A stretch of DNA of 64,000 nucleotides from AP-15 sp963755435 (GTDB lineage: Bacteria; Pseudomonadota; Alphaproteobacteria; ATCC43930; CGMCC-115725), in NCBI GenBank assembly GCA_963755435.1, contig CAVWJX010000005.1, forward strand, positions 930,001 to 994,000, read 5' to 3'. The notes beneath the pieces are model-generated. The model was not told where the DNA came from. It saw only the letters and a program-made list of their open reading frames with translations, and ran no database searches. A program made the position numbers and the translations under genes. This document shows, piece after piece, positions 20,169-27,700 of the stretch; positions within the stretch are counted from its first letter, which is position 1, and the number at the start of each line of letters is the position of its first letter.

Positions 20169-21386
20169 ATGGCGGATACCGCGATCTGGAATTTCCGGCA
20201 GCTGGCGCATCACGAGCTCGACGGCTTTGGTGGCATCGGCGAGGGCATGTCGATCCAGATCGCCAAGGACGGCCGGCGCATCCTGTGGCTCGCCCATGAA
20301 AGCGCGCCGAAGAATTTCACCGCGGTCGACGTCAGCGACCCGCGCGCGCCAAAGATCGTCGCCCGCCGCGACCTGCCGCAATCGCATATGCGCTCGAATT
20401 CGCTGGAGACGGTCGGCGACATCATGGCGGTCGCCTATCAGACGACCATGCCGGGCCTTCAGCCGGCCGGGTTCGAGCTGTTCGATATTTCAGACCCGGA
20501 GAACCCGCGCTCGATCACCTTTTTCGATTGTTCCGGGCCGACCTCGCGCGGCGTCCACCAGCTGTGGTTCGCCGATGGCGAGTACATCCATATGAGCTCG
20601 GGCGCGCCCGACTTTCAGCCGACCCACCCGAAGGACGACCAGTTCTATCGGATCATCGACGTGAAGAACCCGTCAAAGCCGCAAGAGGTCGGCCGCTGGT
20701 GGCTGCCCGGGACCCGCGAGGGCGACAGCGCGCCGCCGCCGGCGCGGCATCCCGAAAACGCCGACACCGGCTTTCGTCCGCACAATACCAACGTCTATCC
20801 CGAGCGCCCCGACCGTGCCTATCTCGGCTACATCGACGGCGGGCTGGTGATCCTCGACATCGCCGACAAGGCGCACCCCAAGATGGTGTCGCGCTGGGAC
20901 TACCATCCGCCCTATTTCGGCTTTACCCACACCGTGGTGCCGTTTTTCGAGCGCGGCCTCCTGATCGTCAGCGACGAGTGCACCCGCACCGAGGGCGCCG
21001 ACTGGCCAAAGCTCGTCTGGGTCGTCGATGGGCGCGAGGAGACCAACCCGGTGCCGATCGCGACCTGCCCGCTGCCGCCGCTCGAAACCTATATGCGGCG
21101 CGGCGCCCGCTATGGCGCGCACAACCTTTACGAGAATTTGCCAAAGCCCAATGCGTGGAAATCCGACCGCATCGTGCTCGCCACCTATTTCAACGGCGGC
21201 CTCAGGGCCTATGACACCTCGAACCCGTTTCAGCCGGCCGAGATCGGCTATTTCGTCCCCGAGCCGCCCGAGCGCGCGCCGAGCGGGGCGGTCCAGATCA
21301 ACGACGTGTTCGTCGACGAGCGCCAGATCGTCTATACCGTCGACCGCCATGTCGGCGGCCTCTACACCCTCGAAATGGACTTCTGA
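20169..21386 (+). CDS. LVIVD-repeat beta-propeller protein
   Basis: A 405-residue protein built from repeated blades of the LVIVD type: NFTAVDVSDPRAPKIVARRD, FELFDISDPENPRSITFFD, YRIIDVKNPSKPQEVGRWWL, LVILDIADKAHPKMVSRWDY and GLRAYDTSNPFQPAEIGYFV. No signal peptide is visible, so a cytoplasmic location is likely. The function of this family is unknown; propellers often act as binding scaffolds or lactonase-like enzymes. ATG 20169 has an excellent site (GGAGGAGAG). It precedes the COG0523 GTPase by 35 bases on the same strand and is probably co-transcribed with it. Confidence 0.8.
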   Translation: MADTAIWNFRQLAHHELDGFGGIGEGMSIQIAKDGRRILWLAHESAPKNFTAVDVSDPRAPKIVARRDLPQSHMRSNSLETVGDIMAVAYQTTMPGLQPAGFELFDISDPENPRSITFFDCSGPTSRGVHQLWFADGEYIHMSSGAPDFQPTHPKDDQFYRIIDVKNPSKPQEVGRWWLPGTREGDSAPPPARHPENADTGFRPHNTNVYPERPDRAYLGYIDGGLVILDIADKAHPKMVSRWDYHPPYFGFTHTVVPFFERGLLIVSDECTRTEGADWPKLVWVVDGREETNPVPIATCPLPPLETYMRRGARYGAHNLYENLPKPNAWKSDRIVLATYFNGGLRAYDTSNPFQPAEIGYFVPEPPERAPSGAVQINDVFVDERQIVYTVDRHVGGLYTLEMDF

Positions 21387-21421
21387 GCCTGGGCGCAATC
21401 GGTTGCCGCGGCAGGGTCCCG

Positions 21422-22525
21422 ATGGGTCCTGAATCGCTGTTCGCCGGCAAGGAGGCGCTGCCATTCGGGCGCCGCCAGCGCCGGGCGCGCGGGGCGCGGC
21501 TGCCGGTCGTGGCGGTGACCGGGTTTCTCGGCTCGGGCAAGACCACCCTGATCCGCACCCTGCTCGACACCGCCGAAGGCGCCAACACCGCGATCGTCGT
21601 CAACGAGTTCGGCGAGATCGGCATCGACCACGCGTTGCTGCGCCCGAGCAGCGATGCGACCGTGCTGCTCGGCAATGGCTGCCTGTGCTGCAACCTGCGC
21701 ACCGATTTGCAGGAGACCCTGCGTGCCCTCTTCGCCGACCGCGCCCGCGGTGCGGTGCCGAGCTTCGAGCGGGTGATCATCGAAACCTCGGGCCTGGCCG
21801 ATCCGGGGCCGATCCTGCAGACCTTTGCCACCGACCGCGCGCTCGGCCGTGAGTTCCATCTGCAGGCGCTGGTCGTCGTTGTCGACGCGGTTGCCGGCGC
21901 CGGCAACCTCGACGATCGGCCCGAAGCGGCCACCCAGGTGGCGCTCGCCGACCGCGTCGTCGTGACCAAGAGCGACCTTGCCGATGCGGCGACGATCGCC
22001 CGGCTGACCCGGCGCATCGCCGGGTTGACCCAGGCCCCGATCGGCCTCGCCACGCATGGCATGATCGCCCCCGCCTTCGTCCTCGACGAGCCGCCGCCGG
22101 CACCCCGGCGCTTCGAGCCCGGCATCCGCCAGCACGATCCGGCGCATGATCATGGCAATGGGCATACCCATGAGCACACCCACGGTCTCGAAAGCTTTGC
22201 GCTGACCTTCGACGAGCCGCTGTCGTGGCCCGCGGTCGCGCAGGCGATGGCGGTGCTGACCGCCTTGCGCGGCCCCGATCTGTTGCGGGTCAAGGGCATC
22301 CTCGCGCTGAGGGAATGCCGCGGCCCGGTGGTCGTCCACGCGGTGCAGCACACCGCCCATCCGCCGGTCGAGCTCGAAGACTGGCCCGACGCCGACCATC
22401 GCTCGCGGCTGGTGTTCATCACCCGCGGCCTCGAGCGGGCGCCGGTGGCCGAGCTGTTCGCCGCCATCGGCGCGATCGCCGAGCCTGCCGCGCCGGCCGA
22501 GGGCGCAGCGCAACACCGATCCTGA
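21422..22525 (+). CDS. CobW/COG0523 family GTP-binding protein
   Basis: A 367-residue G3E-family GTPase. Motifs in order are Walker A GFLGSGKTT, VVNEFGEIGIDHALL, the metal-site CxCC in GNGCLCCNLRTDL, ETSGLADPGP, and the guanine-specificity TKSD. A His-rich insert HDHGNGHTHEHTHG around residues 240-256 precedes the CobW C-terminal domain (LLRVKGILAL). COG0523 proteins are metallochaperones or metal-trafficking GTPases for Zn, Co or Fe-enzyme maturation. A second member lies at 47985-49064. The client protein here is unknown, but the neighbouring LVIVD protein is a candidate. Confidence 0.9.
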   Translation: MGPESLFAGKEALPFGRRQRRARGARLPVVAVTGFLGSGKTTLIRTLLDTAEGANTAIVVNEFGEIGIDHALLRPSSDATVLLGNGCLCCNLRTDLQETLRALFADRARGAVPSFERVIIETSGLADPGPILQTFATDRALGREFHLQALVVVVDAVAGAGNLDDRPEAATQVALADRVVVTKSDLADAATIARLTRRIAGLTQAPIGLATHGMIAPAFVLDEPPPAPRRFEPGIRQHDPAHDHGNGHTHEHTHGLESFALTFDEPLSWPAVAQAMAVLTALRGPDLLRVKGILALRECRGPVVVHAVQHTAHPPVELEDWPDADHRSRLVFITRGLERAPVAELFAAIGAIAEPAAPAEGAAQHRS

Positions 22526-22530
22526 ACCCA

Positions 22531-22557
22531 TAAAAAAGCGGCGCCCGGAGGCGCCGC
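22531..22557 (-). terminator. Intrinsic terminator of the PEP-CTERM gene at 22584
   Basis: GCGGCGCC (22538-22545) pairs with GGCGCCGC (22550-22557) around loop CGGA. On the minus strand the hairpin is followed by six U residues (A run 22532-22537 on the plus strand). It lies 26 bases past the stop codon of the minus-strand gene and may also limit read-through from the convergent GTPase gene. Confidence 0.85.
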
Positions 22558-22583
22558 CTTGTCGCAGGACGAAAGAGCTTTGC

Positions 22584-23309
22584 TTACGCGGCCTTGTTGC
22601 CGTTGCGGCGACGGCGGAACACGCCAAAGCCGACGAGGGCAGAGCCGAGCAGCGCCAGAGAGGCCGGCTCCGGCGTGGAGATGGTCGACGGCGTGCTGAT
22701 CGATTTGGAGCAGCTGATCGGCGCGCCAGGCGAGACCTGGCCGCAGGCGATCGCCATCGAGGCCGATTGCCCCAGAGTGTAGACGCCGGCGGTATCGCTG
22801 GCGAAGGTTCCGAGCAGGTCGAGCGTCAAGGATCCGGACACGGTCGAGGTCGTCGGCGTCAGCACCGCGGTGAAAATGCTCGTGAAATCAAAGTCGACGC
22901 TGTTCCCTGTGGTACCGGGGCCACTGTAGATCGTTACGGTGTCGACAAACGGATGCGTCCCGGTGCCCGGCGTGAACACGGTGAACCCCATCGCGCTCTG
23001 GGTCACCACATCGCCGACGGCAAGATAGCCCGGCGTATGAGCCGCCGCGCAGCCGGCGCCCGCCGCGGAGCAGAAATTGTTGGGGTTGCTGAGGAACGGA
23101 TCGACAAACGAACCGAGCATCTCCGGCCCGGACAGATTAAGGGTTGTGGTCGCGGCCGAAATGTCACCCGGGGGGGCGAGAGTGTTCGGCCCATCGATCG
23201 TGACCGACAAGCCCCCGTTCGGGGCGACCGGCTGGGCGCTGGCCGGTCCGATCGCGGCGGCCGCCACCAGCCCGGCGGCCCCGAGTAGGCTTAGTCCAAA
23301 ATTCCTCAT
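22584..23309 (-). CDS. PEP-CTERM sorting-domain surface protein 1
   Basis: A 241-residue exported protein. The signal peptide is MRNFGLSLLGAAGLVAAAAI, cleaved near ASA-QP. The middle is Thr/Ser/Gly-rich with little charge, as in extracellular matrix proteins. The C-terminus is a PEP-CTERM signal: TPEPASLALLGSALVGFGVF followed by RRRR. Exosortase is expected to recognise this Pro-Glu-Pro signal and release the protein to the envelope or exopolysaccharide; no exosortase gene is in the window. AGGAGGTCGAG precedes ATG 23309. A sigma-54 type promoter and two upstream repeats lie 54-253 bases before the start, implying activator-dependent control. Confidence 0.92.
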   Translation of the reverse strand: MRNFGLSLLGAAGLVAAAAIGPASAQPVAPNGGLSVTIDGPNTLAPPGDISAATTTLNLSGPEMLGSFVDPFLSNPNNFCSAAGAGCAAAHTPGYLAVGDVVTQSAMGFTVFTPGTGTHPFVDTVTIYSGPGTTGNSVDFDFTSIFTAVLTPTTSTVSGSLTLDLLGTFASDTAGVYTLGQSASMAIACGQVSPGAPISCSKSISTPSTISTPEPASLALLGSALVGFGVFRRRRNGNKAA

Positions 23310-23362
23310 CTCGACCTCCTGGAAAGGGCGCGGACGCGACCCATGCGTTCGATCATCATTAA

Positions 23363-23378
23363 AGCAATTGCCGTGCCA
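23363..23378 (-). promoter_or_regulatory. Sigma-54 (RpoN) promoter of PEP-CTERM gene 1
   Basis: Read on the minus strand the site is TGGCACGGCAATTGCT, a full match to the -24/-12 consensus TGGCACG-N4-TTGCW, with GG and GC separated by ten bases. Transcription would start near 23352, leaving a leader of about 43 bases to ATG 23309. PEP-CTERM genes in other bacteria are known to depend on RpoN with the PrsK/PrsR two-component system; PrsR is not encoded here. Confidence 0.85.
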
Positions 23379-23441
23379 GCGGCTTAGCGCCCATTAAATC
23401 AATGTGTTAACGACCTCCGCTCGAATCTCTGCACGGCTAGT

Positions 23442-23562
23442 GTTAAGAAATCCGACAGGCTTCACGCGGCCGCCGATCGGCTATCGCGCGGCACTTCCAA
23501 TTATATCAACGGCTTGCCAGCGCACCATGGTTTGGCCGGCGTAAAGAATTCCGACAGGCTCC
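23442..23562. promoter_or_regulatory. Pair of near-identical upstream activating-site repeats
   Basis: GTTAAGAAATCCGACAGGCT starts at 23442 and GTAAAGAATTCCGACAGGCT at 23541. Over 22 bases they match at 19 positions and are 99 bases apart. They lie about 64 and 163 bases upstream of the -24 element, where enhancer-binding proteins of sigma-54 normally bind. Similar sequences occur upstream of the second PEP-CTERM gene. The binding protein is inferred, with PrsR the obvious candidate. Confidence 0.6.
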
Positions 23563-24286
23563 GCCCGGCATTCCGCCACCGCCGCAGCGCCCTGGCGCAA
23601 GGCATGCACGGCGGGCTCAGCGCGTTTCGCGACTTCGCGCCGAGCACAATCTCCGACACGAAGCCGTCACGATTGCGAAACAACCATTTGATACTCTTGC
23701 CCCTCGCCGGCGCAGAGGGAAAAGGCGGACAGGAAAAAAACCTGCTTGCCTGATCTTTGACATAATCGCTAAATTGACTGACGCCTAGAAACCTGAGAAA
23801 CTCAAGGTTGCCCGGGCGCAGGCTTGCCGCCGCGCGGCATGGCCGGTTGGGGCCTTGGCCTTTCCTTGGCAACCATCTTTATTCAAATGGGCGAAGTCCG
23901 CACTAGACAGAAGTTCGTGGTTAATGCCGGGGAGGACATTGGGCTTTGCATGTCACTTGGCGCGACCCCACGGTCGCCGATGCGCCGGGTTCGCCCAGAG
24001 CATTGCACGATCGCGACGGCTGGCTGCCGGCGCTCGCCCGGTGGTTTGGCGCCCAACTCGTAAACCGATCCTCAATGATTTTCGGCTGAGCATCGGCGGT
24101 CGGCGACGGCGCGCGGTTCCGCGCTGCGTCCAAATCGGCCGCATCAGGCCGCGCTCGGTCCCGGCCGGAGCGTCCCGCAGGTGGCGCCCCAACTGCGCCG
24201 GCAGGTCGTTGACCGCCGCTCGTTCGATCGCTCGGGCCTGCGCCGACACGCCACGGTTCACACCAGGTTGAGCAGGGAGTACGCCA
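23563..24286. other. Intergenic region between the PEP-CTERM enhancer repeats and the acyltransferase gene
   Basis: About 720 bases without a convincing gene; open frames here are Arg-rich shadows without ribosome sites. A weak sigma-54-like element with correct GG-N10-GC spacing (TTGGCCTTTCCTTGGCA, about 23855-23871, plus strand) faces the acyltransferase but is ~400 bases from its start. I rank it as doubtful. The segment around 23690-23800 is comparatively AT-rich. Confidence 0.4.
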
Positions 24287-25198
24287 ATGCATTCCGTGTC
24301 GTCGGTACAGCAACGATCCGCCCCGCCGCCGCTTGCCGCCGCCAGATCGCGGATGTCGAGCCTGGTCCAAGCTTACCGGGATGCGTTCGATGGGGTCCCG
24401 GCGCACACCCCGGCCCTGCTGAGGGCGGCGCATCGGCTGCGCTATCAGGTGTTTTGCGTCGAAAACAAGATCTTCGATCCCGCCAAAAACCCGGATGGCC
24501 TCGAACGCGACGGCTTTGACGAGCATTCGATGCAAGCGGTGCTGCTGCACCGGGCCGGCAAAGCCGTTGTCGGCACCGTTCGCCTGGTATTGCACAAGCC
24601 GGGGGCGCAGCATGGGTCGCTGCTGTTTCACCAGCTCTGCCACGACCCACGGCTGGACGAGCCGGATTTTCTGCCGCTCGAGACGACCGGGGAAATCGGC
24701 CGCTTCGCGATCTCGAAGCTGCTCCGCCCGCGCGGCGACGGCGACCAGCCCAGCCAGTTTTACCCGCCCCACGAATTCGCCGCCGATCCGCAGCGGCTGC
24801 TGCCGCAGATGACCCTCGGTCTAATCAGGGTGGCGCTGCAAATGTGCATCGAGCAGCGGATTCGCGATGTCTGCGCGGCCATGGAGCCGAGCTTGCTGCG
24901 GCTGCTGGCGCGCTTCGGTCTGCACTTCGCGCCGCTCGGACCGCCGGTCGACTATCATGGATTGCGGCAGCCGTGCTACGCGAATTTGGTCGAGTTGTTC
25001 GCCCGCGCCCGGATCGAGCAGCCCGAGGTGTGGGCGGTCATGACCGATCACGGCCGGCTGTTCGGCCCCAGCCAGAACGGCGACGAAGGGGAGGATCAGG
25101 CGGTTCACTGCGCGGTTGCGCCGATGGCGCGACACGGCCGGTTGCGGCCGGCGGCCACCGACGGTCTTCTCAATCGCCCAATGGGAGCGCCAGCATGA
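24287..25198 (+). CDS. N-acyl amino acid synthase, PEP-CTERM/exosortase-associated acyltransferase
   Basis: A 303-residue enzyme related to FeeM-type N-acyl amino acid synthases, a branch of the LuxI/GNAT fold. The N-terminal motif RLRYQVFCVENKIFDP matches the conserved R-x-x-V-F/Y and acidic block of autoinducer synthases. GTVRLVL and EIGRFAISKLLR supply the conserved strand and E-x-x-R motif. The C-terminal half has LIRVALQMCIEQRIRDVCAA and LARFGLHFAPLGPPVDYHG, typical of the exosortase-associated acyltransferase model. It should join a long acyl chain from acyl-ACP to an amino acid. The stop overlaps the ATG of the ThiF-like gene by four bases, so the two are translationally coupled. A published genomic link between such synthases and PEP-CTERM systems fits the flanking genes. 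Confidence 0.87.
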   Translation: MHSVSSVQQRSAPPPLAAARSRMSSLVQAYRDAFDGVPAHTPALLRAAHRLRYQVFCVENKIFDPAKNPDGLERDGFDEHSMQAVLLHRAGKAVVGTVRLVLHKPGAQHGSLLFHQLCHDPRLDEPDFLPLETTGEIGRFAISKLLRPRGDGDQPSQFYPPHEFAADPQRLLPQMTLGLIRVALQMCIEQRIRDVCAAMEPSLLRLLARFGLHFAPLGPPVDYHGLRQPCYANLVELFARARIEQPEVWAVMTDHGRLFGPSQNGDEGEDQAVHCAVAPMARHGRLRPAATDGLLNRPMGAPA

Positions 25199-26145
25199 TC
25201 GAGCCGAGCGACATCGCCACGCCGCGGCCAGCGTTCTCTTATGAAGAGGCGTTCGGCCGCAACCTCGGCTGGGTGACCGAGGGCGAGCAGCAAACCTTGC
25301 GGCGAAAGCGCGTCGCGATCGCCGGGCTGGGCGGGGTCGGCGGCGCCTATCTGTTGACCTTGACGCGGCTCGGCGTCGGCGAGTTCCACATCGCCGATCT
25401 CGATTGCTTCGAGCTTGTGAACTTCAATCGGCAGGCCGGCGCCACCCTCGACGCCATCGGCCGGCCCAAGGTCGAGGTGATGGCCGAGCGGGCGCGGCAG
25501 ATCAATCCCGAACTGCGGATTGCGAGCTTTGGCGAGGGGGTCGATGAGGCCAACCTCGATGCGTTCCTGGCCGGGATCGATGTCTGTATCGACGCGATCG
25601 ACTTTTTCGTGCTTGGCATCCGCCGCAAGCTGATGGCGCGATGCGCCGAACTCGGCATTCCGGTGATCCTCGCCGCACCGCTCGGTATGGGCGCCGCCTA
25701 TCTGGTGTTCAAGCCGGGCGGGATGAGCTTTGAGCGCTGGTTCCGGCTCGACGGCTTGTCTCAGGAGGAGCAGTACGTCAATTTTCTGCTGGGGCTGGCG
25801 CCAGCCGGTTTCCATCGCGCCTATCTGGTCGATCCGAGCCGGGTGGACCTGCGCGGGCGGCGCGGCCCGTCGACGGCGGCAGCCTGCGAATTATGCGCCG
25901 GGGTTGTCGCGGTCGAAATCCTGAAGCTGCTGCTCGGGCGCGGTCGGGTGCGGGCAGTGCCCTATCACCACCATTTTGACGCCTATCGCGGGCGCTGGAG
26001 GGTCAGGCGGCTTCCCGCCGGCAACGGCAATCCGATCCAGCGCCTGAAAATCGCGGTGATGCGCCGCCTTGCGGCAGGGTGGTCGCGCCGAGCGTCCGAG
26101 GTGTCGGCGCCGGCAATGGCCGAGCGGCAGGAGGCGAAGGCCTGA
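25195..26145 (+). CDS. ThiF/E1-like adenylyltransferase
   Basis: A 316-residue member of the ThiF/MoeB/HesA superfamily. The ATP-binding Rossmann loop is VAIAGLGGVGGAYLLTLTRL, with ADLDCFELVNFNRQAGA providing the conserved D and the N-x-x-R-Q adenylation motif. IDAIDFFVLGIRRKL and GIPVILAAPLGMGA follow. CELCAGVVAVEILKLLLG near residue 235 offers a C-x-x-C and the conserved late helix. The ~60-residue C-terminal tail is basic. The family activates carboxylates by adenylation, often protein C-termini. ATG 25195 overlaps the synthase stop (ATGA). Its job with an N-acyl amino acid synthase is not established; activating or conjugating the acyl amino acid is a hypothesis. No nitroreductase domain is fused. 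Confidence 0.85.
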   Translation: MIEPSDIATPRPAFSYEEAFGRNLGWVTEGEQQTLRRKRVAIAGLGGVGGAYLLTLTRLGVGEFHIADLDCFELVNFNRQAGATLDAIGRPKVEVMAERARQINPELRIASFGEGVDEANLDAFLAGIDVCIDAIDFFVLGIRRKLMARCAELGIPVILAAPLGMGAAYLVFKPGGMSFERWFRLDGLSQEEQYVNFLLGLAPAGFHRAYLVDPSRVDLRGRRGPSTAAACELCAGVVAVEILKLLLGRGRVRAVPYHHHFDAYRGRWRVRRLPAGNGNPIQRLKIAVMRRLAAGWSRRASEVSAPAMAERQEAKA

Positions 26146-26152
26146 CATACCA

Positions 26153-26180
26153 CCGGGCCGCGACGATGGCCGCGGCCCGG
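26153..26180. terminator. Strong hairpin between convergent genes
   Basis: CCGGGCCGCG (26153-26162) pairs perfectly with CGCGGCCCGG (26171-26180) across an eight-base loop, eight bases after the ThiF-like stop. No U-tract follows on the plus strand, so it may stabilise the transcript end or act as a Rho-assisted terminator. Confidence 0.5.
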
Positions 26181-26293
26181 AGGATGGTTCTGCATGACCG
26201 GCGCGTTGCCGGAGTGTCGGCGAACTTTACAGCTGCTCGCGCTAGCCCATCGTCACCGCGCAAAAGACCAGCCGGAAATCCAATCCGCGGCGA

Positions 26294-27289
26294 TCAGCGC
26301 CGGCCGTAACGGCGCCAGGCAAGTCCGAGGCCGAGTAGCGCGGTGCCGAGGAGCGCGATCGATGCCGGTTCCGGTACGACGTCGGCGGTGAACGGGTCTT
26401 GCAGGTTTTCCCCGAACATGCCGGAGCCGTTCCAAGCCGGGCAGCCGGTCGTGCAATGCTGGAAGTCGTACTGCGCTTCGAGGTCGGCGATGTCGGGCAG
26501 CAACAGCGCGTCGAAATTCTTCAGAAAGAACTGGCTCGACAACTGCTTTGTCCACGCCCCGACGACGCTGGTATCGACCTCAAGGTAGAAGTTCGAGGTA
26601 CCGACTTTGCCGCTGTTTGTCAGGTCGCCTGCGGCAGCGGCCGTCTGGGTCGGATCGACCGTAGTGCCATTATCGACCGCCCCGGGAACCAGATCGAGCT
26701 GGGCCAGCAAAGTGCAGCCGCTGGTTCCCGCCGGCGGATTGGCGCAGGTATAGCCGGTAAATTGCGACTGGCTGGTGCGCAGGGTCGCCGGATTGCTGGC
26801 GTCGAGCTTGGCCTGCGTCTGGTTGTTCTTGTCCCACCAGTAAAGGTCAACGATGCCGCCATTGCCGGTGGCACCTGTTGTCGAAAACGACGTAATTGTC
26901 GTCCCGTAGAAAAACCCGGTGATCTGGTTGCCGCCATTTTCTCCATCAACAAAAAACGGCGGCCCGTTTTGCGAGATACTCTGGTTCGGGATGGTCACCT
27001 TGCCAGGCGCCAAGGTGCTGACCACAAAGGCGCCAAACGTGCCCTCGGTGTTATTGGCGGAGGTAGGTTCCTGGACGCAGCCGGTGCAATCGGCGCCGGT
27101 GTTGCCACTGGTCGCCAGATAGGGCGAGCCGACGCCGACTGTATCGTTGCCCGGGGCCACCTGCTCGACCCCGCTAAACTTCCCGTAGAGCGGTCCGGGC
27201 GGCAGGACGATCGGGCTGGCGAACGCACCGGCCGCGCTGACGAGGGTCGCCACGAATGCCGTTCCCGCCAACAGCTGCGTCAATTTCAT
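26294..27289 (-). CDS. PEP-CTERM sorting-domain surface protein 2
   Basis: A 331-residue exported protein with signal peptide MKLTQLLAGTAFVATLVSAA (cleavage near AFA-SP). The mature part is uncharged and rich in Thr/Asn/Gly, with scattered cysteines (CTGC, CTTGC) that could form disulfides. The C-terminus VVPEPASIALLGTALLGLGL followed by AWRRYGRR is a classic PEP-CTERM signal, close to that of the protein at 22584. ATG 27289 is chosen because it starts the signal peptide; the ribosome site is weak (AGAG). A sigma-54 type promoter lies 39 bases upstream. It points toward the synthase/ThiF pair and ends 148 bases from it. Confidence 0.92.
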   Translation of the reverse strand: MKLTQLLAGTAFVATLVSAAGAFASPIVLPPGPLYGKFSGVEQVAPGNDTVGVGSPYLATSGNTGADCTGCVQEPTSANNTEGTFGAFVVSTLAPGKVTIPNQSISQNGPPFFVDGENGGNQITGFFYGTTITSFSTTGATGNGGIVDLYWWDKNNQTQAKLDASNPATLRTSQSQFTGYTCANPPAGTSGCTLLAQLDLVPGAVDNGTTVDPTQTAAAAGDLTNSGKVGTSNFYLEVDTSVVGAWTKQLSSQFFLKNFDALLLPDIADLEAQYDFQHCTTGCPAWNGSGMFGENLQDPFTADVVPEPASIALLGTALLGLGLAWRRYGRR

Positions 27290-27327
27290 GGTCGATTGCT
27301 CTCTGCTCAACTAACCTATTTGTCGAA

Positions 27328-27343
27328 TGCACATCCTGCGCCA
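27328..27343 (-). promoter_or_regulatory. Probable sigma-54 promoter of PEP-CTERM gene 2
   Basis: On the minus strand TGGCGCAGGATGTGCA has the invariant GG and GC separated by ten bases, with TGGC and TGCA preserved. It is weaker than the 23363 site. The predicted transcription start near 27317 leaves a leader of about 28 bases to ATG 27289. Confidence 0.6.
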
Positions 27344-27428
27344 ACTGAACGGGGTGAATCCGAATCAAGGTTAAACAGGCAGTTAGCATTGGCGCTTAGC
27401 GACGCCGGCCGGGCTGCCCGGCCGGCAT

Positions 27429-27679
27429 GTAAAGTTTGCCGTCGGGCTTTGGCGAGGCTTTTTTGGCCCCTTGCTCGATCGGCCGCCCCAGCGATGGCGG
27501 CAAGCGGGCGAACCCAATCCATCCGAGTCGTTGGCGTTCGGTAAAAACTCGAAATAATGCAGCATCTTGGCGATGTCGCGATCGCTTCAACCGGGTCGCT
27601 TTATCGATGCTGACGAGGAAATTCGGTCGCTAAGAGGACCGTCGGTTCGCGGCGTCACGTGTGTAATATTTTCCGACAG
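27429..27679. promoter_or_regulatory. Upstream repeats related to the 23442/23541 sites
   Basis: GTAATATTTTCCGACAG (27663-27679) has the same length and ends as GTAAAGAATTCCGACAG at 23541, and GTAAAGTTTGCCGTCGGGCT starting at 27429 is a more divergent copy. Both lie upstream of the second sigma-54-like promoter and in the same orientation relative to the gene as the first pair. This 390-base interval (27311-27700) holds no supported gene. Confidence 0.5.
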
Positions 27680-27700
27680 CTCGCTCCGAGCATCGGCAGC

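Noticed and set aside
23855..23871. Possible sigma-54 promoter for the acyltransferase
   Set aside because: Spacing is right but most consensus bases are missing and it is ~400 bases from the gene; kept only as a note in the intergenic entry.
23501..24271. Frames of 80-140 codons between PEP-CTERM gene 1 and the acyltransferase
   Set aside because: Arg/Pro-rich, no ribosome site, and they overlap the regulatory repeats; no protein-like features.
23921..24772. Minus-strand frame of 283 codons
   Set aside because: Antisense to the start of the N-acyl amino acid synthase, which has clear family motifs.
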